64,000 bases of DNA, from NCBI RefSeq assembly GCF_000484535.1, contig NC_022600.1, positions 3,162,001-3,226,000 of the forward strand. Reading direction: 5' to 3'. How positions within the stretch are numbered: the stretch's first letter is position 1; the number at the start of each line of letters is the position of its first letter. The notes under the pieces are model-generated. The model ran no database searches. It was not told where the DNA came from and saw only the letters and a program-made list of their open reading frames with translations. Position numbers and translations under genes: made by a program. Shown here piece by piece: positions 45,209 through 57,167 of this stretch. The DNA is from Gloeobacter kilaueensis JS1 (lineage in GTDB: Bacteria; Cyanobacteriota; Cyanobacteriia; Gloeobacterales; Gloeobacteraceae).

Positions 45209-45498
45209 GAACGGGGAACGAGAATGCCACGGGCAGTCAGCTCGCAGAGCATCGCCTGCAGGTCGCGCTCAAGTTGTTCAGGCTCGACCTCGTACTCGGC
45301 GAGGACGCGCTCGACACCCGCCTGGGGCTGGCCGCTGCACAGCCCTTCCCACAGGTAGATAGCCGTCTCGTTGAGGGCGTAGTAGTTGCCGGTCGAGGCG
45401 TGCAGCAAGATCGCCTCGTCGCCCACCTGGCGGTAGAGCACGTCAGCTGCGATCGTAAAGGCTGGACCTTCTGAAGAAGACATCTTGGCAATGTTCAT
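45205..45498 (-). CDS. PqqD family (RiPP recognition element, lasso B1-like) protein
   Basis: A 97-residue winged-helix peptide-binding protein. Typical elements are VLYRQVGDEAILLHASTGNYYALNETAIYLWEGL followed by the C-terminal helices with LEYEV-like spacing (VLAEYEVEPEQLERDLQAMLCEL). Such RREs bind the leader of a precursor peptide and hand it to the B2 protease, whose gene overlaps by 4 bp. The start may be MNIAKMSSS or the Met six residues later. Confidence 0.88.
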   Translation of the reverse strand: MNIAKMSSSEGPAFTIAADVLYRQVGDEAILLHASTGNYYALNETAIYLWEGLCSGQPQAGVERVLAEYEVEPEQLERDLQAMLCELTARGILVPRS

Positions 45499-45535
45499 GG
45501 GGGGATCGATCTAAAAGAAGCTGTCAACCGTCATT

Positions 45536-46150
45536 CTACCGATTGGCAAGGGGCGATTCTACCGACTTCATAAACTCTAGACATTCGTCGAACGGTTCCA
45601 CTTCGAGGCGAGCGCTTAGATAGAGCGGATGGCGAGGCTGACCGCTGCGGGTGCGGCCCAGGCAATAGAGCCTGCTCCCTGCGATCAAATTCAGAACTGA
45701 GCGGTTGCGGTTTTGCAAACTGCCCCAGTTGCCCCAGGCGAGGATCACCGGTCGTTGCGGCTGGCAGGCGGCGAGGAGGTACAGGTCGTTGTCAGGACCG
45801 ACCGGATCAGGGGTACAGGTGAGTCCACGGGGATCGCTGCTGCGCCAGGCAAACAGGTTGAGGACTTCCAGCGCGCCGTAGCCCCAGGTTCTAGCAAATG
45901 CCAGGCAGCGGCGGAGTGTCGGGTCGTCGCGGTGGGCATCGGCGGTGCTCGGGTTTAAAAGTACAAATACCAGCAGCGGACGCTCCTGATCCCAGCGCCG
46001 CCAGAGGCGGTAGCGGTAGGCTCCGCTCGCATCGAATACGGCTCCACCTTCGATCACCTGCTCGCTCCAGCACCCGAGGCCGCCTGCAATGCACGGCAGG
46101 GCAGCCTGGACGATATCATAGGGCTGCTCTGTGTTTTCGAGAAGACTCAT
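45536..46150 (-). CDS. DUF1643 domain protein
   Basis: A 204-residue protein. The DUF1643 core includes GAVFDASGAYRYRLWRRWD, LVFVLLNPSTADAHRDDPTLRRC, GYGALEVLNLFAWRSSDP and ILAWGNWG. Its biochemical function is unknown. The ATG at 46150 overlaps the start codon of the divergent TPR gene (both use the CATG at 46148-46151) and has no ribosome binding site. A GTG at 46057 with GGAG upstream is a credible alternative that begins just before the conserved core. Confidence 0.8.
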   Translation of the reverse strand: MSLLENTEQPYDIVQAALPCIAGGLGCWSEQVIEGGAVFDASGAYRYRLWRRWDQERPLLVFVLLNPSTADAHRDDPTLRRCLAFARTWGYGALEVLNLFAWRSSDPRGLTCTPDPVGPDNDLYLLAACQPQRPVILAWGNWGSLQNRNRSVLNLIAGSRLYCLGRTRSGQPRHPLYLSARLEVEPFDECLEFMKSVESPLANR

Positions 46151-46787
46151 GCAAAAACGGCAAGTGTCAGGCTGGGTAAGCCTGCTCAGTGCGGTTTTCC
46201 TGGCGGCAGCTGCTGCGCCCTTGCTGGCCCAACAGGCGGTGGACAAGGGACCGGGAAGTACCTTTAACAATCCGCAACAGCAACAGCAAAAGCCCAGCGA
46301 AGATCCAGCCGCCCAGGATGAACTCAAGCGCAAGGTCGAGGAGGCCGAAAACCACAACAAGGCTGTCGCTGCCAACAACAAGGGCGTCGAACTGCAAAAA
46401 GACGGCAAAAATGCCGAGGCGGTCGAGGCGTTCCGGGAGGCGCTGACGGTAGAGCCGGGGTACGAACTGGCGCGTCAGAACCTGGCGGCGGCTCACTACA
46501 ATGTGGCGGGTGAGGCTGTCAAACAGAAGAAGTGGGCCATCGCCGTCGAAAACTTCGAATCTGCCCGCACCTACGACAAGGGGATGCGCGAGCGCACCAC
46601 CTCGCCGCTCGCTGCCTCCTACAACAACCTGGCTGCCGAGCAGGTCGATGCAAAGCGGCTCGACGATGCAGTGGCGTCGATGGAAAAGGCTGCCGAACTC
46701 GACAGCAAGTACACCCCCGAGCTTGAAAAACTCAAAGCCTACCGCGACTCGGTTGCTGCTCAGCAAAAAGGCGGCAAGAGCAAATAG
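46149..46787 (+). CDS. Exported TPR-repeat protein
   Basis: A 212-residue protein with a signal peptide (MQKRQVSGWVSLLSAVFLAAAAAPLLAQ), a Gln/Asn-rich segment (NNPQQQQQKP), a charged coiled coil, and then about three TPR units (NNKGVELQKDGKNAEAVEAFREAL and AYDKG/ASYNNLAAEQVDAKRLDDAVASMEKA type helices). It is probably a periplasmic scaffold for protein-protein interaction; the partner is unknown. The start at 46149 gives the cleanest signal sequence; a GTG at 46131 would add six residues. Confidence 0.82.
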   Translation: MQKRQVSGWVSLLSAVFLAAAAAPLLAQQAVDKGPGSTFNNPQQQQQKPSEDPAAQDELKRKVEEAENHNKAVAANNKGVELQKDGKNAEAVEAFREALTVEPGYELARQNLAAAHYNVAGEAVKQKKWAIAVENFESARTYDKGMRERTTSPLAASYNNLAAEQVDAKRLDDAVASMEKAAELDSKYTPELEKLKAYRDSVAAQQKGGKSK

Positions 46788-46857
46788 GCGCGCTGCTTCC
46801 CCGGTCGGGGGCGGGTGGGGCGTCTATGATTGAAAAGTTTGTATCAAAGGATGCCGC

Positions 46858-48486
46858 TTGCAACTTCCGCGTGCCGTCGATTACGCGGCCACCCTCGACG
46901 AGCGTACCAAGCGGTTGGTGATGGGAGCGGTGCTCCTCGCTCTGTTTCTGACCTCACTGGATCAGACTGTCGTTGTCGCCGCCCTGCCCAAGATCGTCGC
47001 CGATCTGGGGGCGCTGGATCTGCTTGCCTGGACTTCGGCGGCTTACCTGCTCGTGAGTACAGCGATCCTGCCCATCGCGGGCAAGCTCTCGGATCTCTAT
47101 GGCCGCAAGATCATCCTGCTTTTGGGGATCACTGAATTTCTTTTTGGTTCTTTTTTGTGTGGGCTGTCGCCTACCATGCTGGCGCTGGTCTGCTTTCGCG
47201 GGTTGCAGGGTTTGGGAGCCGGGGTGATTATGGCCGTTGCCCTCACGATTCCCGCTGATCTGTACGTACCGGCGGATCGGGCCCGCCTCCAGGGGCTGAT
47301 CGCCGCTGTCTTTGCCCTGAGCAGCATCGTCGGGCCGCTTTTGGGCGGTGTACTCACCGATACCCTGAGCTGGCACTGGATCTTCTTTATCAACCTGCCT
47401 TTTGGCACGCTGGCGCTGTTTTTTATCCTGAGCTTTATGCCCCGCCTCGACAGTGGTCTTAGCCGCAGCATCGACTTTGCTGGGGCGCTGTTGCTGCTGC
47501 TGACAGTCGTGCCCCTGCTCGTCGCCCTCAGTTTCGAGAACCACTCCTGGATGTCACTGCTCAAATTGGGCCTGTTGGCGGTGGCCGCCGTCGGCCTGGC
47601 TGCTTTTATCGGGGTCGAGCAGCGGGCCAAGGAGCCAATTTTGCCCCTGTCGCTCTTTCGCATCCCCGTCTTCAGCCTGCTCTGTGCGATCTCGGTGCTC
47701 ATGGGCTCGGTCTTTATCATCGCCATCTTGTTTTTGCCGGTCTTTCTGGTCAACGTCCAGTCGGCGACGGCCACCCAGGCCGGTGCCGCTTTGATCCCCG
47801 AATCCCTCGGCCTGATGGTGAGTTCCTTTATGACCGGCAACATCGTCCAGCGCACCGGGCGCTACAAGGCGGCGATGCTGGCCGGGCTTGTGCTGATGGG
47901 CTCGGGCTTCTTTTTATTGAGCTGGATCGGTCCTGCCACCAGCGCCCTTCAGATCTGGGTGGCTCTTGCCGTCTTCGGCCTCGGAGCCGGGGCGACCTTT
48001 CCGCAGCTCAACCTCGCCCTGCAAAATGCCGTTCCGTTCAAAGATGTGGGCGTCGCCACCGCCGGACGGCTCTTCTTCTCCCAACTGGGCCAGACGATCA
48101 GCGCCGCCGTCTACGGCTCGCTGTTGGTCGCCTGCTTGAGCACCGCTCTGACCGCCAACCTCGCACCCATCGCCCAGCACCTGCCTGCGGATCTGGCCAT
48201 TCATCTCACGCCAGAACGGCTGCGCAACGGCGGCAGTGCCGTGACAGGCGAGCTGGCTGCCCTCAGATCCCGCCTGGCCCCACCGCGCTTCGATGCCGCC
48301 CAGCGCCGGCAGGTTACTGCCGCTGTCGAAACGGCGATCAAGCACGCCTTCGCCGAAGGGATTGCCCGCGTCTACCGGGCCGGATTGCCCCTCGCCGCTG
48401 TGGCCCTGCTCCTGGGCCTGCTGGTGCCCGAATTGCCCCTGCGGCGCAGCAACAGCCCGGACCCGTCCCAGCCACTCAGCGAATAA
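46858..48486 (+). CDS. DHA2 (EmrB/QacA-type) MFS drug exporter
   Basis: A 542-residue 14-helix major-facilitator transporter driven by proton antiport. Family features are FLTSLDQTVVVAALPKI in TM1, the motif-A loop GKLSDLYGRKII, and the antiporter motif-C region LSSIVGPLLGGVLTD followed by WHWIFFINLPFG. A long periplasmic-type loop precedes the last helix. The start is TTG 46858 with AAAGGA upstream; the adjacent ATG is in another frame. No regulator is adjacent. Confidence 0.91.
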   Translation: MQLPRAVDYAATLDERTKRLVMGAVLLALFLTSLDQTVVVAALPKIVADLGALDLLAWTSAAYLLVSTAILPIAGKLSDLYGRKIILLLGITEFLFGSFLCGLSPTMLALVCFRGLQGLGAGVIMAVALTIPADLYVPADRARLQGLIAAVFALSSIVGPLLGGVLTDTLSWHWIFFINLPFGTLALFFILSFMPRLDSGLSRSIDFAGALLLLLTVVPLLVALSFENHSWMSLLKLGLLAVAAVGLAAFIGVEQRAKEPILPLSLFRIPVFSLLCAISVLMGSVFIIAILFLPVFLVNVQSATATQAGAALIPESLGLMVSSFMTGNIVQRTGRYKAAMLAGLVLMGSGFFLLSWIGPATSALQIWVALAVFGLGAGATFPQLNLALQNAVPFKDVGVATAGRLFFSQLGQTISAAVYGSLLVACLSTALTANLAPIAQHLPADLAIHLTPERLRNGGSAVTGELAALRSRLAPPRFDAAQRRQVTAAVETAIKHAFAEGIARVYRAGLPLAAVALLLGLLVPELPLRRSNSPDPSQPLSE

Positions 48487-48513
48487 AATACCTCCAGCCC
48501 GCCCGTCTCACCC

Positions 48514-49239
48514 GTGATTGCCGAGCAGAGTACATTTCCCCGGACCCTCGCCGTCGATATCGGTGGCAGCGGCATCAAGGCATTGGTGCTCGCTGCCGAC
48601 GGCTCGCCGCTCACAGAGCGGGTGCGGGAGGCCACTCCCCGGCCCGCTCCCCCCGAAGCGGTCGTTGCCATTATTCAAAAACTGAGCAAAGCCCTCGGCC
48701 CCTTCGAGCGCGTCTCAGTGGGCTTTCCGGGCGTGGTGCGCAATGGCCGTACCCTCACCGCCCACCTGCACCCCGACTGGATCGGCTTCCAGTTCGATGC
48801 CGTCCTTGCCCAAACCCTCGGCAAGCCGGTGCGGGTGGCCAACGACGCCGACGTGCAGGGGCTGGGAACGATCGCGGGCCGGGGGGTCGAACTGGTGATC
48901 ACCCTCGGTACTGGCCTGGGCTCCTCACTGTTTGCCGACGGCAGACTGTTTCCGAACCTCCAGCTTGCCCACCAGCCTTTTTTAGAAGGCAAGACCTACG
49001 AGCAGCACCTGGGCAACCCTGCTCTGCAGGTGAAGGGCAAAAAGAAATGGAACCAGGCGCTTGCCCTTGCCCTCACCAACTTTGAGGCGCTCTTTGGCTT
49101 TGATGCCTGCTACATCGGCGGCGGCAACGCCCTGTACGTCAAGCTGGACCTGCCGCCCCACATTCAGATCAGCTCGAACATCAATGGCCTTTTAGGCGGC
49201 ATCGCCCTCTGGCGGGATTCAGTAGACGAAGCCAGGTAA
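48514..49239 (+). CDS. ppgK: ROK family glucokinase (polyphosphate glucokinase-like)
   Basis: A 241-residue ROK kinase. It has the N-terminal phosphate loop LAVDIGGSGIKALVL, the catalytic-base Asp in VANDADVQGLG, VITLGTGLGSSLF, and the glucose-contact LAHQPFLEGKTYEQHLG. The short length and the TYEQHLG type sequence match polyphosphate-dependent glucokinases; the lack of the ROK zinc cysteines also fits. It phosphorylates glucose, possibly that released by the neighbouring invertase. The start is GTG 48514, 27 bp after the exporter. Confidence 0.85.
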   Translation: MIAEQSTFPRTLAVDIGGSGIKALVLAADGSPLTERVREATPRPAPPEAVVAIIQKLSKALGPFERVSVGFPGVVRNGRTLTAHLHPDWIGFQFDAVLAQTLGKPVRVANDADVQGLGTIAGRGVELVITLGTGLGSSLFADGRLFPNLQLAHQPFLEGKTYEQHLGNPALQVKGKKKWNQALALALTNFEALFGFDACYIGGGNALYVKLDLPPHIQISSNINGLLGGIALWRDSVDEAR

Positions 49240-49274
49240 GTGAGGTTTTGGGGGTTGGAAATCAGAAGGGGAGG

Positions 49275-50042
49275 TCAAAGGTAGAGGTAGCGGTCTTTAA
49301 GCGATCGTAGTTTCGCAAAGAGCGCCACCGGCGAATGCTGGCCCGTACAGCGCTGCAATTCGGGACTCTGCCAGCGCAGGAACGGATTGGTCGAAAGCTC
49401 CAGGCCGATCGTCGAGGGAATCGTCGCCTCTTCCCGCCGCCGCAGGTGTTCGACCGCTGCCAGGCGTTCGGCGAGGGCGGCGTTGCCCGGTTCGACGCTA
49501 TGGGCAAAGCGCAGATTGCCCAGGGTGTACTCGTGGGCGCACCAGACGCGGGTCGATTCTGGCAAACTCGCAAGCCTGGCAAGCGAATGCTGCATCTGAG
49601 CAGCTGTGCCCTCGAAGAGGCGACCGCAGCCACCGGCAAACAGGGTATCGCCACAAAAAAGATCGCCGCTGCGCTCGAAATAGTAGGCGATGTGACCCAG
49701 GGTATGGCCAGGGACGAACAGGACACGCCCCGGCTCGCCTGCAAAGTGGACAGTATCGCCATCCGCCAGCTCGACATTCTGGCCGGGGATGCGGCCCCGG
49801 TCCTGGGCTGAGCCATAAATCTGCAGCTCAGGAAAGGCTTGTAGCAGTTCATGGTTGCCGCCCACGTGATCGCCGTGGTGGTGCGTATTAAAGATGGCCA
49901 CCAGGCGCAACCCCCGCCGTTCAAGGGCGCGCAGCACCGGAGCCACTTCTGCAGGATCGACGACAGCGGCGGTGCCCGTGGCGGCATCGCTCAGCAAAAA
50001 AATATAGTTGTCCTTCAATGCCCGGATTCGTTCTACCTGCAT
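49275..50042 (-). CDS. gloB: Hydroxyacylglutathione hydrolase (glyoxalase II)
   Basis: A 255-residue metallo-beta-lactamase fold hydrolase that releases D-lactate and glutathione from S-lactoylglutathione. It has the dinuclear metal motif THHHGDHVGG, LFVPGHTLGHIAYY, FCGDTLFAGGCGRLFEG, and the C-terminal HAGH segment with CAHEYTLGNLRFAHSVEP. The N-terminus MQVERIRALKDNYIFLL is the family standard. It is divergent from the glutaredoxin gene. Confidence 0.94.
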   Translation of the reverse strand: MQVERIRALKDNYIFLLSDAATGTAAVVDPAEVAPVLRALERRGLRLVAIFNTHHHGDHVGGNHELLQAFPELQIYGSAQDRGRIPGQNVELADGDTVHFAGEPGRVLFVPGHTLGHIAYYFERSGDLFCGDTLFAGGCGRLFEGTAAQMQHSLARLASLPESTRVWCAHEYTLGNLRFAHSVEPGNAALAERLAAVEHLRRREEATIPSTIGLELSTNPFLRWQSPELQRCTGQHSPVALFAKLRSLKDRYLYL

Positions 50043-50099
50043 CGGTCGTTCCTGCCGGCTGCGTTAAGATCAAGTATTGATGGCCAGGAGCGTTGAACC

Positions 50100-50435
50100 A
50101 TGTCCCAGTCCGTTCAAGAAAAGATCGATTCTTTAGTCAAAAATAACAAAGTGCTCATCTTCATGAAGGGCACCCCCCAGTTTCCGCAGTGCGGCTTCTC
50201 AGCAGCCTCTGTCCAGATTCTCTCCTCCCTCGGCTATCCGTTCGAGGCAGTCAACGTGCTCGAAGATTTCGAGATCCGCCAGGGAGTCAAAGAATACGCC
50301 AACTGGCCGACGATTCCCCAGGTTTACGTCGATGGCGAATTTATCGGCGGCTGCGACATCTTGATCGAGATGCACAATCGCGGCGAATTGAAGCCGCTCG
50401 TCGAGCAGGCTTTCGCGGGCGAAGCGGTCAAGTAG
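50100..50435 (+). CDS. grxD: Monothiol (CGFS) glutaredoxin, Grx4 type
   Basis: A 111-residue glutaredoxin with the active site QFPQCGFS, the cis-Pro segment [19 protein letters not shown], and the usual [10 protein letters not shown]-like helix. CGFS glutaredoxins carry [2Fe-2S] clusters and deliver them or sense iron, commonly in complex with BolA. The BolA-like gene on the opposite strand overlaps its 3' end by 8 bp. Confidence 0.95.
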   Translation: MSQSVQEKIDSLVKNNKVLIFMKGTPQFPQCGFSAASVQILSSLGYPFEAVNVLEDFEIRQGVKEYANWPTIPQVYVDGEFIGGCDILIEMHNRGELKPLVEQAFAGEAVK

Positions 50436-50712
50436 ACAACTGGCGCGAGCGCCACTGCTCGGGGGTGAGGGTGGTAAGGGCGAGCGCGTGGATGCTCAGG
50501 CCCATCTCGCCCGCGAGCGCCTCGTAAACCAGTCGGTGCTGCCGCAGCATCGAAAGTCCGGCAAAGCGCTCTGAGACGACCGTCACGTCGTAGTGGCCTC
50601 CCCCGTTTGACCCGGCGTGACCGGCGTGAAAGCGGGTGCGGTCCTCGACGCTGACGCAGCTGGCAGCGAGGCGCTCTTCGAGGACTTTTTTGATCTGTTC
50701 TGCTGTGATCAT
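50428..50712 (-). CDS. BolA family protein
   Basis: A 94-residue BolA fold protein: [15 protein letters not shown], a variable loop with the metal-ligand-type residues [34 protein letters not shown] with the invariant His, and [14 protein letters not shown] at the C-terminus. BolA proteins pair with CGFS glutaredoxins in iron-sulfur trafficking. The start at 50712 is the first Met consistent with the fold. Confidence 0.9.
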   Translation of the reverse strand: MITAEQIKKVLEERLAASCVSVEDRTRFHAGHAGSNGGGHYDVTVVSERFAGLSMLRQHRLVYEALAGEMGLSIHALALTTLTPEQWRSRQLST

Positions 50713-50968
50713 CTTTGTATTCTCTCGTAGCGGCCAGGTCGCTGTCGAATGGGGCTGCATCTGCATAAGCGAAGCTACAATGGGTCTAATCTCATCTAAA
50801 GTGTCTGGGCACCTGTTTGTAGCAGGACGTTTTTTCTGTATTACATAGTGCATCCTGGCGCTGTGGCGCTATTCACACTATCGAAATTTCTGGAGGCCGG
50901 CGGAAGCTTTTCTGGAAGCATTCAGAACGGTTGCAGGCAGGCTATCCAACTATCGCTTACCCGCTCAT

Positions 50969-50984
50969 CTACCGAGTACGGTAG
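50969..50984 (+). promoter_or_regulatory. Hairpin abutting the ribosome binding site of the 50999 gene
   Basis: CTACCG (50969-50974) and CGGTAG (50979-50984) form a perfect 6-bp stem around AGTA. The ribosome binding site GGGAGGA follows at once and the ATG is at 50999. The stem could modulate translation or be an operator half-site pair. The rest of the 286-bp gap between the BolA gene and this one shows nothing else I can support. Confidence 0.35.
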
Positions 50985-50998
50985 GGAGGATTCTTTCC

Positions 50999-51287
50999 AT
51001 GCATTATTCTCATCGAGGCAGCCGCGATACGCTCAAGGCGATGGGCCTGCCGAGCAAGAATCTGCGCTGGGAGCAGCAGCGGCTCTACGTCATCGATCGC
51101 TGCAACAAGGTACACGTTGCCCAGATGTTTCCGAGCCTTTATCAGGAGTGCCTGCAGGAGGCGGCGATTCTGCTCAATCGGCTTGAACTGGAGCGCAAGC
51201 GGCTCATCCACCCGGATCAGTGGGGGCCGGGGCTGAGCAGCGAGAACGCCGATTTTCCGATTCTGGTGCGCCTGCTACGTCTGGGCT

Positions 51288-51307
<20 letters not shown>
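50999..51307 (+). CDS. Hypothetical protein, 102 aa
   Basis: A 102-residue soluble basic protein with a strong ribosome binding site (GGGAGGA). It is helical in the middle ([28 protein letters not shown]) and has no recognisable domain. Its 3' end overlaps the convergent glycogen phosphorylase gene by 20 bp. I cannot assign a function. Confidence 0.65.
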
Positions 51308-53879
<2,572 letters not shown>

Positions 53880-54051
53880 CGTCGTCCCCTCCATAAATGT
53901 CGTCTGCAATACGAACCGCTCGGCCTCTATCGCTGAGTAAAACACAAATTTTCCGGTGCGTTTATGGGCGGGCGCAGATGATCCTGGACGCCCAAAAAAC
54001 CATCTTGGTACCGTCTCGGCTAGCCTGTAGGGCAGAATCCGGCTCCTGGTC

Positions 54052-56190
54052 ATGGTCACGCGGCTGCGCACCCAGTATCTGTTCTTCTTTGCCCTGGCGG
54101 CGGTGGTGCCGGTGCTGGTACTGGGGATTGTCGAATTTTCGCTCCTCCAGCGCGATGTGCCGGAGCGCGAACAGCGGGTGCTCGATGAAAACCAGCGGCT
54201 GGCGGACCTGCTCGCCGCCAACCTGCGCTACCAGCTCAATCTTGTCCTCGACCCGGTGCAGCGGGCGGCAGGCTCAAGCGCTGCACCGACGAGCCGGCCC
54301 ACCGGCGGCACACTTTCGCAGTGGATGAGCACGACGCCCCTTTTTCGCCATCTGTTGCTGGTCGAGCGCCGCCGGGTGGTGGCCAGTGCCCGTTCGACCC
54401 TCTGGCTGGGCCGCCTGTTGCCTCCTGCTGCTCTACCTGGGCCTGGCAACCGGCCCGCTGCTGTTTTTTATTCGCCGATGTTTCCTTCGCTCTACGACGG
54501 GGCACCGCTCGCGGCGGTGGTGGTTGCTTTTCCCGATTTCTCCCGGTCGGCCTTAGTCGGCCTGCTCGATCTGAACGTGCTCGACAGCCAGCTGCAGGTC
54601 CAGGCCACTCCCACCCGCCGGGTGGCCATCGTCGATCAGACCGCCCAGGCGCTGGCCTTCGCTGCCCAACCCCGAACGGTACCCATCGGCGCAGACTTGA
54701 GCCGCCTCGCCCCAGTCAAAGCCGTACTCCGGGGCCATCGCGGAACGCTGCGCTTACCAGAAAGCGGGGACCTGGCGGCCTTCAGCCCGGTGAGCGGCAC
54801 CAGCTGGGGGGTAGTCGTCAACAGCGCGGCCTCCGAAGCCCTGGTCGGCCCCTTCGCCAACAACCTGCCGGGCTTTGGGGCGGGCCTCGGCCTCACCGCC
54901 CTCGCAGCTGTCGGCTTCGCCTACTGGCTGAGCGAGCGGATCAGCCGCCCCCTGCAGCAGTTGAGCGAGCGGATGCAGGGGCTGGCGCTCGGCAATTCCC
55001 TCGATCCGCCCCCTACGTTGCTGGCCCCGGCAACGGCCCTGGAGGTGCAGGTATTGATCGACTCGTTTCGGACGATGCGCCAGCGCATCGGCAGCGAAGC
55101 TGCCGCCAACCGCCGGCTCGTCGCCAACCTGAGCGCTGAGAAGGGCAAGCTGGAGCTGATTATCGAGTCGATCACCGAAGGGGTACTGGTCTACGAGGAG
55201 TCAGGCCAGGTGATCACCGCCAACAGCGCCCTCTGGACACAGCTCGACAGCGCACCGGCCACCCTCACCGACTGGCGGGCTCTGCCCCTGCGCGACGCCC
55301 TCGGTGAGACTCTGCCGAGCGAGCGGAGCGTCCTGGCCCGCGCCGTCCGCCTCGGTAGCCCCGAGAGCGCCCTCTACCGGCTCGCCCGCCCCGGTTCGCC
55401 CCTGCGCATCCTCCAGATTGCCGCCGCACCTTTGCGCATCCCAGAAGGCAGCATCATTGGCGGTGTCGCGATCGTGCGCGATGTCACCGCCCAAAAAGAA
55501 AGCGAAAGACTGCGCGAAGATTTTGTCGCCACCCTCACCCACGACCTGCGCACGCCGCTTCTGGCTGCCGTCCAGACCCTTGGCTTTACCCTCGAAGGCC
55601 AGTACGGCCCCCTGAGCGACGGCCAGCAGCAGATCTTGCTCGCCGTGATCGAGAGCCACCGCGAGCTTCTGGGCCTGGTCGAAAGTTTGCTCACTATCTA
55701 CCGCTACGAGGCAGGCCGGATGCGCCTGCGCAAGGAACCGACCGATCTTGTCGCCCTCACCGCCAGTTGCCTGGAAGAGGTGGGCACCCTCGCCACTGCC
55801 CGCAAACTCAGCCTCAGCCTCGATGCCCCGAACCATCTGCCTCCCGTCCCCTGCGATCGCCAGCAGTTGCGCCGGGTAATCATCAATCTTGTAGACAACG
55901 CCCTCAAGTTCACCCCCACCGGTGGCCGGGTCGAGGTGCGCCTTCTGTGTCAGGATGCCGGCGTGCAACTGAGCGTCCGCGACACGGGCCGGGGCATCGC
56001 CCCCGAAAAGCAGGCGGCTCTCTTCGTGCGCTTTGCCCAGGCCGACAGCTACAGCACCGGCACCGGCCTCGGCCTGTACTTGTGCCGCCAGGTGATCGAG
56101 GCCCACGGCGGACGCATCTGGGTGGAAAGCGAGCCAGGACTGGGTAGTACCTTCGCCTTCGACCTGCCCCTCAATAGCCCTTCTGGCTGA
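54052..56190 (+). CDS. Membrane sensor histidine kinase (extracytoplasmic sensor, HAMP, PAS, HisKA, HATPase)
   Basis: A 712-residue hybrid-free kinase. TM1 is at about 10-30, a Cache-like extracytoplasmic domain runs to about 275, and TM2 is at about 280-300. A HAMP follows ([21 protein letters not shown]). A PAS domain lies around 365-475 ([22 protein letters not shown]). The H-box is [20 protein letters not shown], and HATPase boxes are [24 protein letters not shown] and [18 protein letters not shown]. It is divergent from glgP across a 172-bp gap. No response regulator is adjacent. Confidence 0.92.
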   Translation: MVTRLRTQYLFFFALAAVVPVLVLGIVEFSLLQRDVPEREQRVLDENQRLADLLAANLRYQLNLVLDPVQRAAGSSAAPTSRPTGGTLSQWMSTTPLFRHLLLVERRRVVASARSTLWLGRLLPPAALPGPGNRPAAVFYSPMFPSLYDGAPLAAVVVAFPDFSRSALVGLLDLNVLDSQLQVQATPTRRVAIVDQTAQALAFAAQPRTVPIGADLSRLAPVKAVLRGHRGTLRLPESGDLAAFSPVSGTSWGVVVNSAASEALVGPFANNLPGFGAGLGLTALAAVGFAYWLSERISRPLQQLSERMQGLALGNSLDPPPTLLAPATALEVQVLIDSFRTMRQRIGSEAAANRRLVANLSAEKGKLELIIESITEGVLVYEESGQVITANSALWTQLDSAPATLTDWRALPLRDALGETLPSERSVLARAVRLGSPESALYRLARPGSPLRILQIAAAPLRIPEGSIIGGVAIVRDVTAQKESERLREDFVATLTHDLRTPLLAAVQTLGFTLEGQYGPLSDGQQQILLAVIESHRELLGLVESLLTIYRYEAGRMRLRKEPTDLVALTASCLEEVGTLATARKLSLSLDAPNHLPPVPCDRQQLRRVIINLVDNALKFTPTGGRVEVRLLCQDAGVQLSVRDTGRGIAPEKQAALFVRFAQADSYSTGTGLGLYLCRQVIEAHGGRIWVESEPGLGSTFAFDLPLNSPSG

Positions 56191-56233
56191 TCAGGATTCG
56201 AGCTACCAGAAGCTTTGTGAGCATGTTGATATT

Positions 56234-57013
56234 TCAAAGGGCATCTGGATCGACGCCCAGGGCTCTCAACCTTGCTGCTAAATTGGCGGCTCGTTGCTCG
56301 GCTTGCTGAGCGCGTTGTTCAGCCTGTCGGGCAAGTCGTTCGGCTTGCTCAGCCCGCTGGCGCTCTTGCTCCACATCGGTAGAAATCCATTCACCCCGCG
56401 CATCGTACCAGCGCAACCACAGGCGCTCCACCCCAGCAAATTTTCCCTGCCACAGCCCCAGACCAATCCCCAACGTTCCGATCCAGAGGCGGTCATCGGA
56501 CAGTTCCCGGTACTGCTCGCCTTCCAGCCGAAACAGCCTATAGCTATTTGCCTCGCGGTTAAAGAGCACGTAGTACGGCACCCGCAAAATGCTCTCGTAC
56601 ACTTCCCACTTCGAGGGCGGCTGCCGGTCTCGCAGTGTCTCCCCCTGGTCTTCTTCAAGGGTGCCAGGCGAGAGCAATTCGACCACTACGATCGGGGCAC
56701 GTCCCTCGCGCCACAGTACGTAGCTGAGCCTGCCGGCATCGACGAGGCGCGGCACCCCGACCACCGCAAACCAGTCGGGCCGCTTGTAGTAGCTGGTGTT
56801 GAGCGAGTCGTAGTAGAGGTTGAGGTCGGTGGCACAGAAGACCTGCTCGGGCGGGTAAGTAGTGGGCCGAAAAGTCTGGCTGAGCAGCTGCGGTTGCCAG
56901 TGATGAAACTCGTCAGGCAAGCCAGGCTCCTCGGGATTTTCGCTCGGTAGATCGTACATCGAGGGCAAAGGCGGGAGCGGCGAGGGGGTGAAAACTGGCT
57001 TATAGACAGTCAT
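56234..57013 (-). CDS. Uma2 family (DUF820) restriction-endonuclease-fold protein
   Basis: A 259-residue protein. The PD-(D/E)XK-type core includes CATDLNLYYD, RPDWFAVVG, PIVVVELLSPGTLEED and WEVYESILRVPYYVLFNRE. The C-terminus (about 215-259) is a repetitive coiled coil built of AEQAERLARQ/AEQRAQQ units ending LRALGVDPDAL, as in many cyanobacterial Uma2 proteins. The family is abundant in cyanobacteria and its role is unsettled. The start MTVYKP at 57013 is used; a longer in-frame start would add 23 residues. Confidence 0.9.
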   Translation of the reverse strand: MTVYKPVFTPSPLPPLPSMYDLPSENPEEPGLPDEFHHWQPQLLSQTFRPTTYPPEQVFCATDLNLYYDSLNTSYYKRPDWFAVVGVPRLVDAGRLSYVLWREGRAPIVVVELLSPGTLEEDQGETLRDRQPPSKWEVYESILRVPYYVLFNREANSYRLFRLEGEQYRELSDDRLWIGTLGIGLGLWQGKFAGVERLWLRWYDARGEWISTDVEQERQRAEQAERLARQAEQRAQQAEQRAANLAARLRALGVDPDAL

Positions 57014-57167
57014 CGGACACCTGTTTGAAGATTTTGTGTTTTTCGCCCGTTCCCTCACTTTAGCCCCGTCTGTCCCGGTCATTCGCCCTCGCCAACCTTT
57101 AGACTAAAAAACGCGATACCTGCTCCCCATCCTTCGTTCACACACCTTCGTCGTTCAGGGGGACAAT

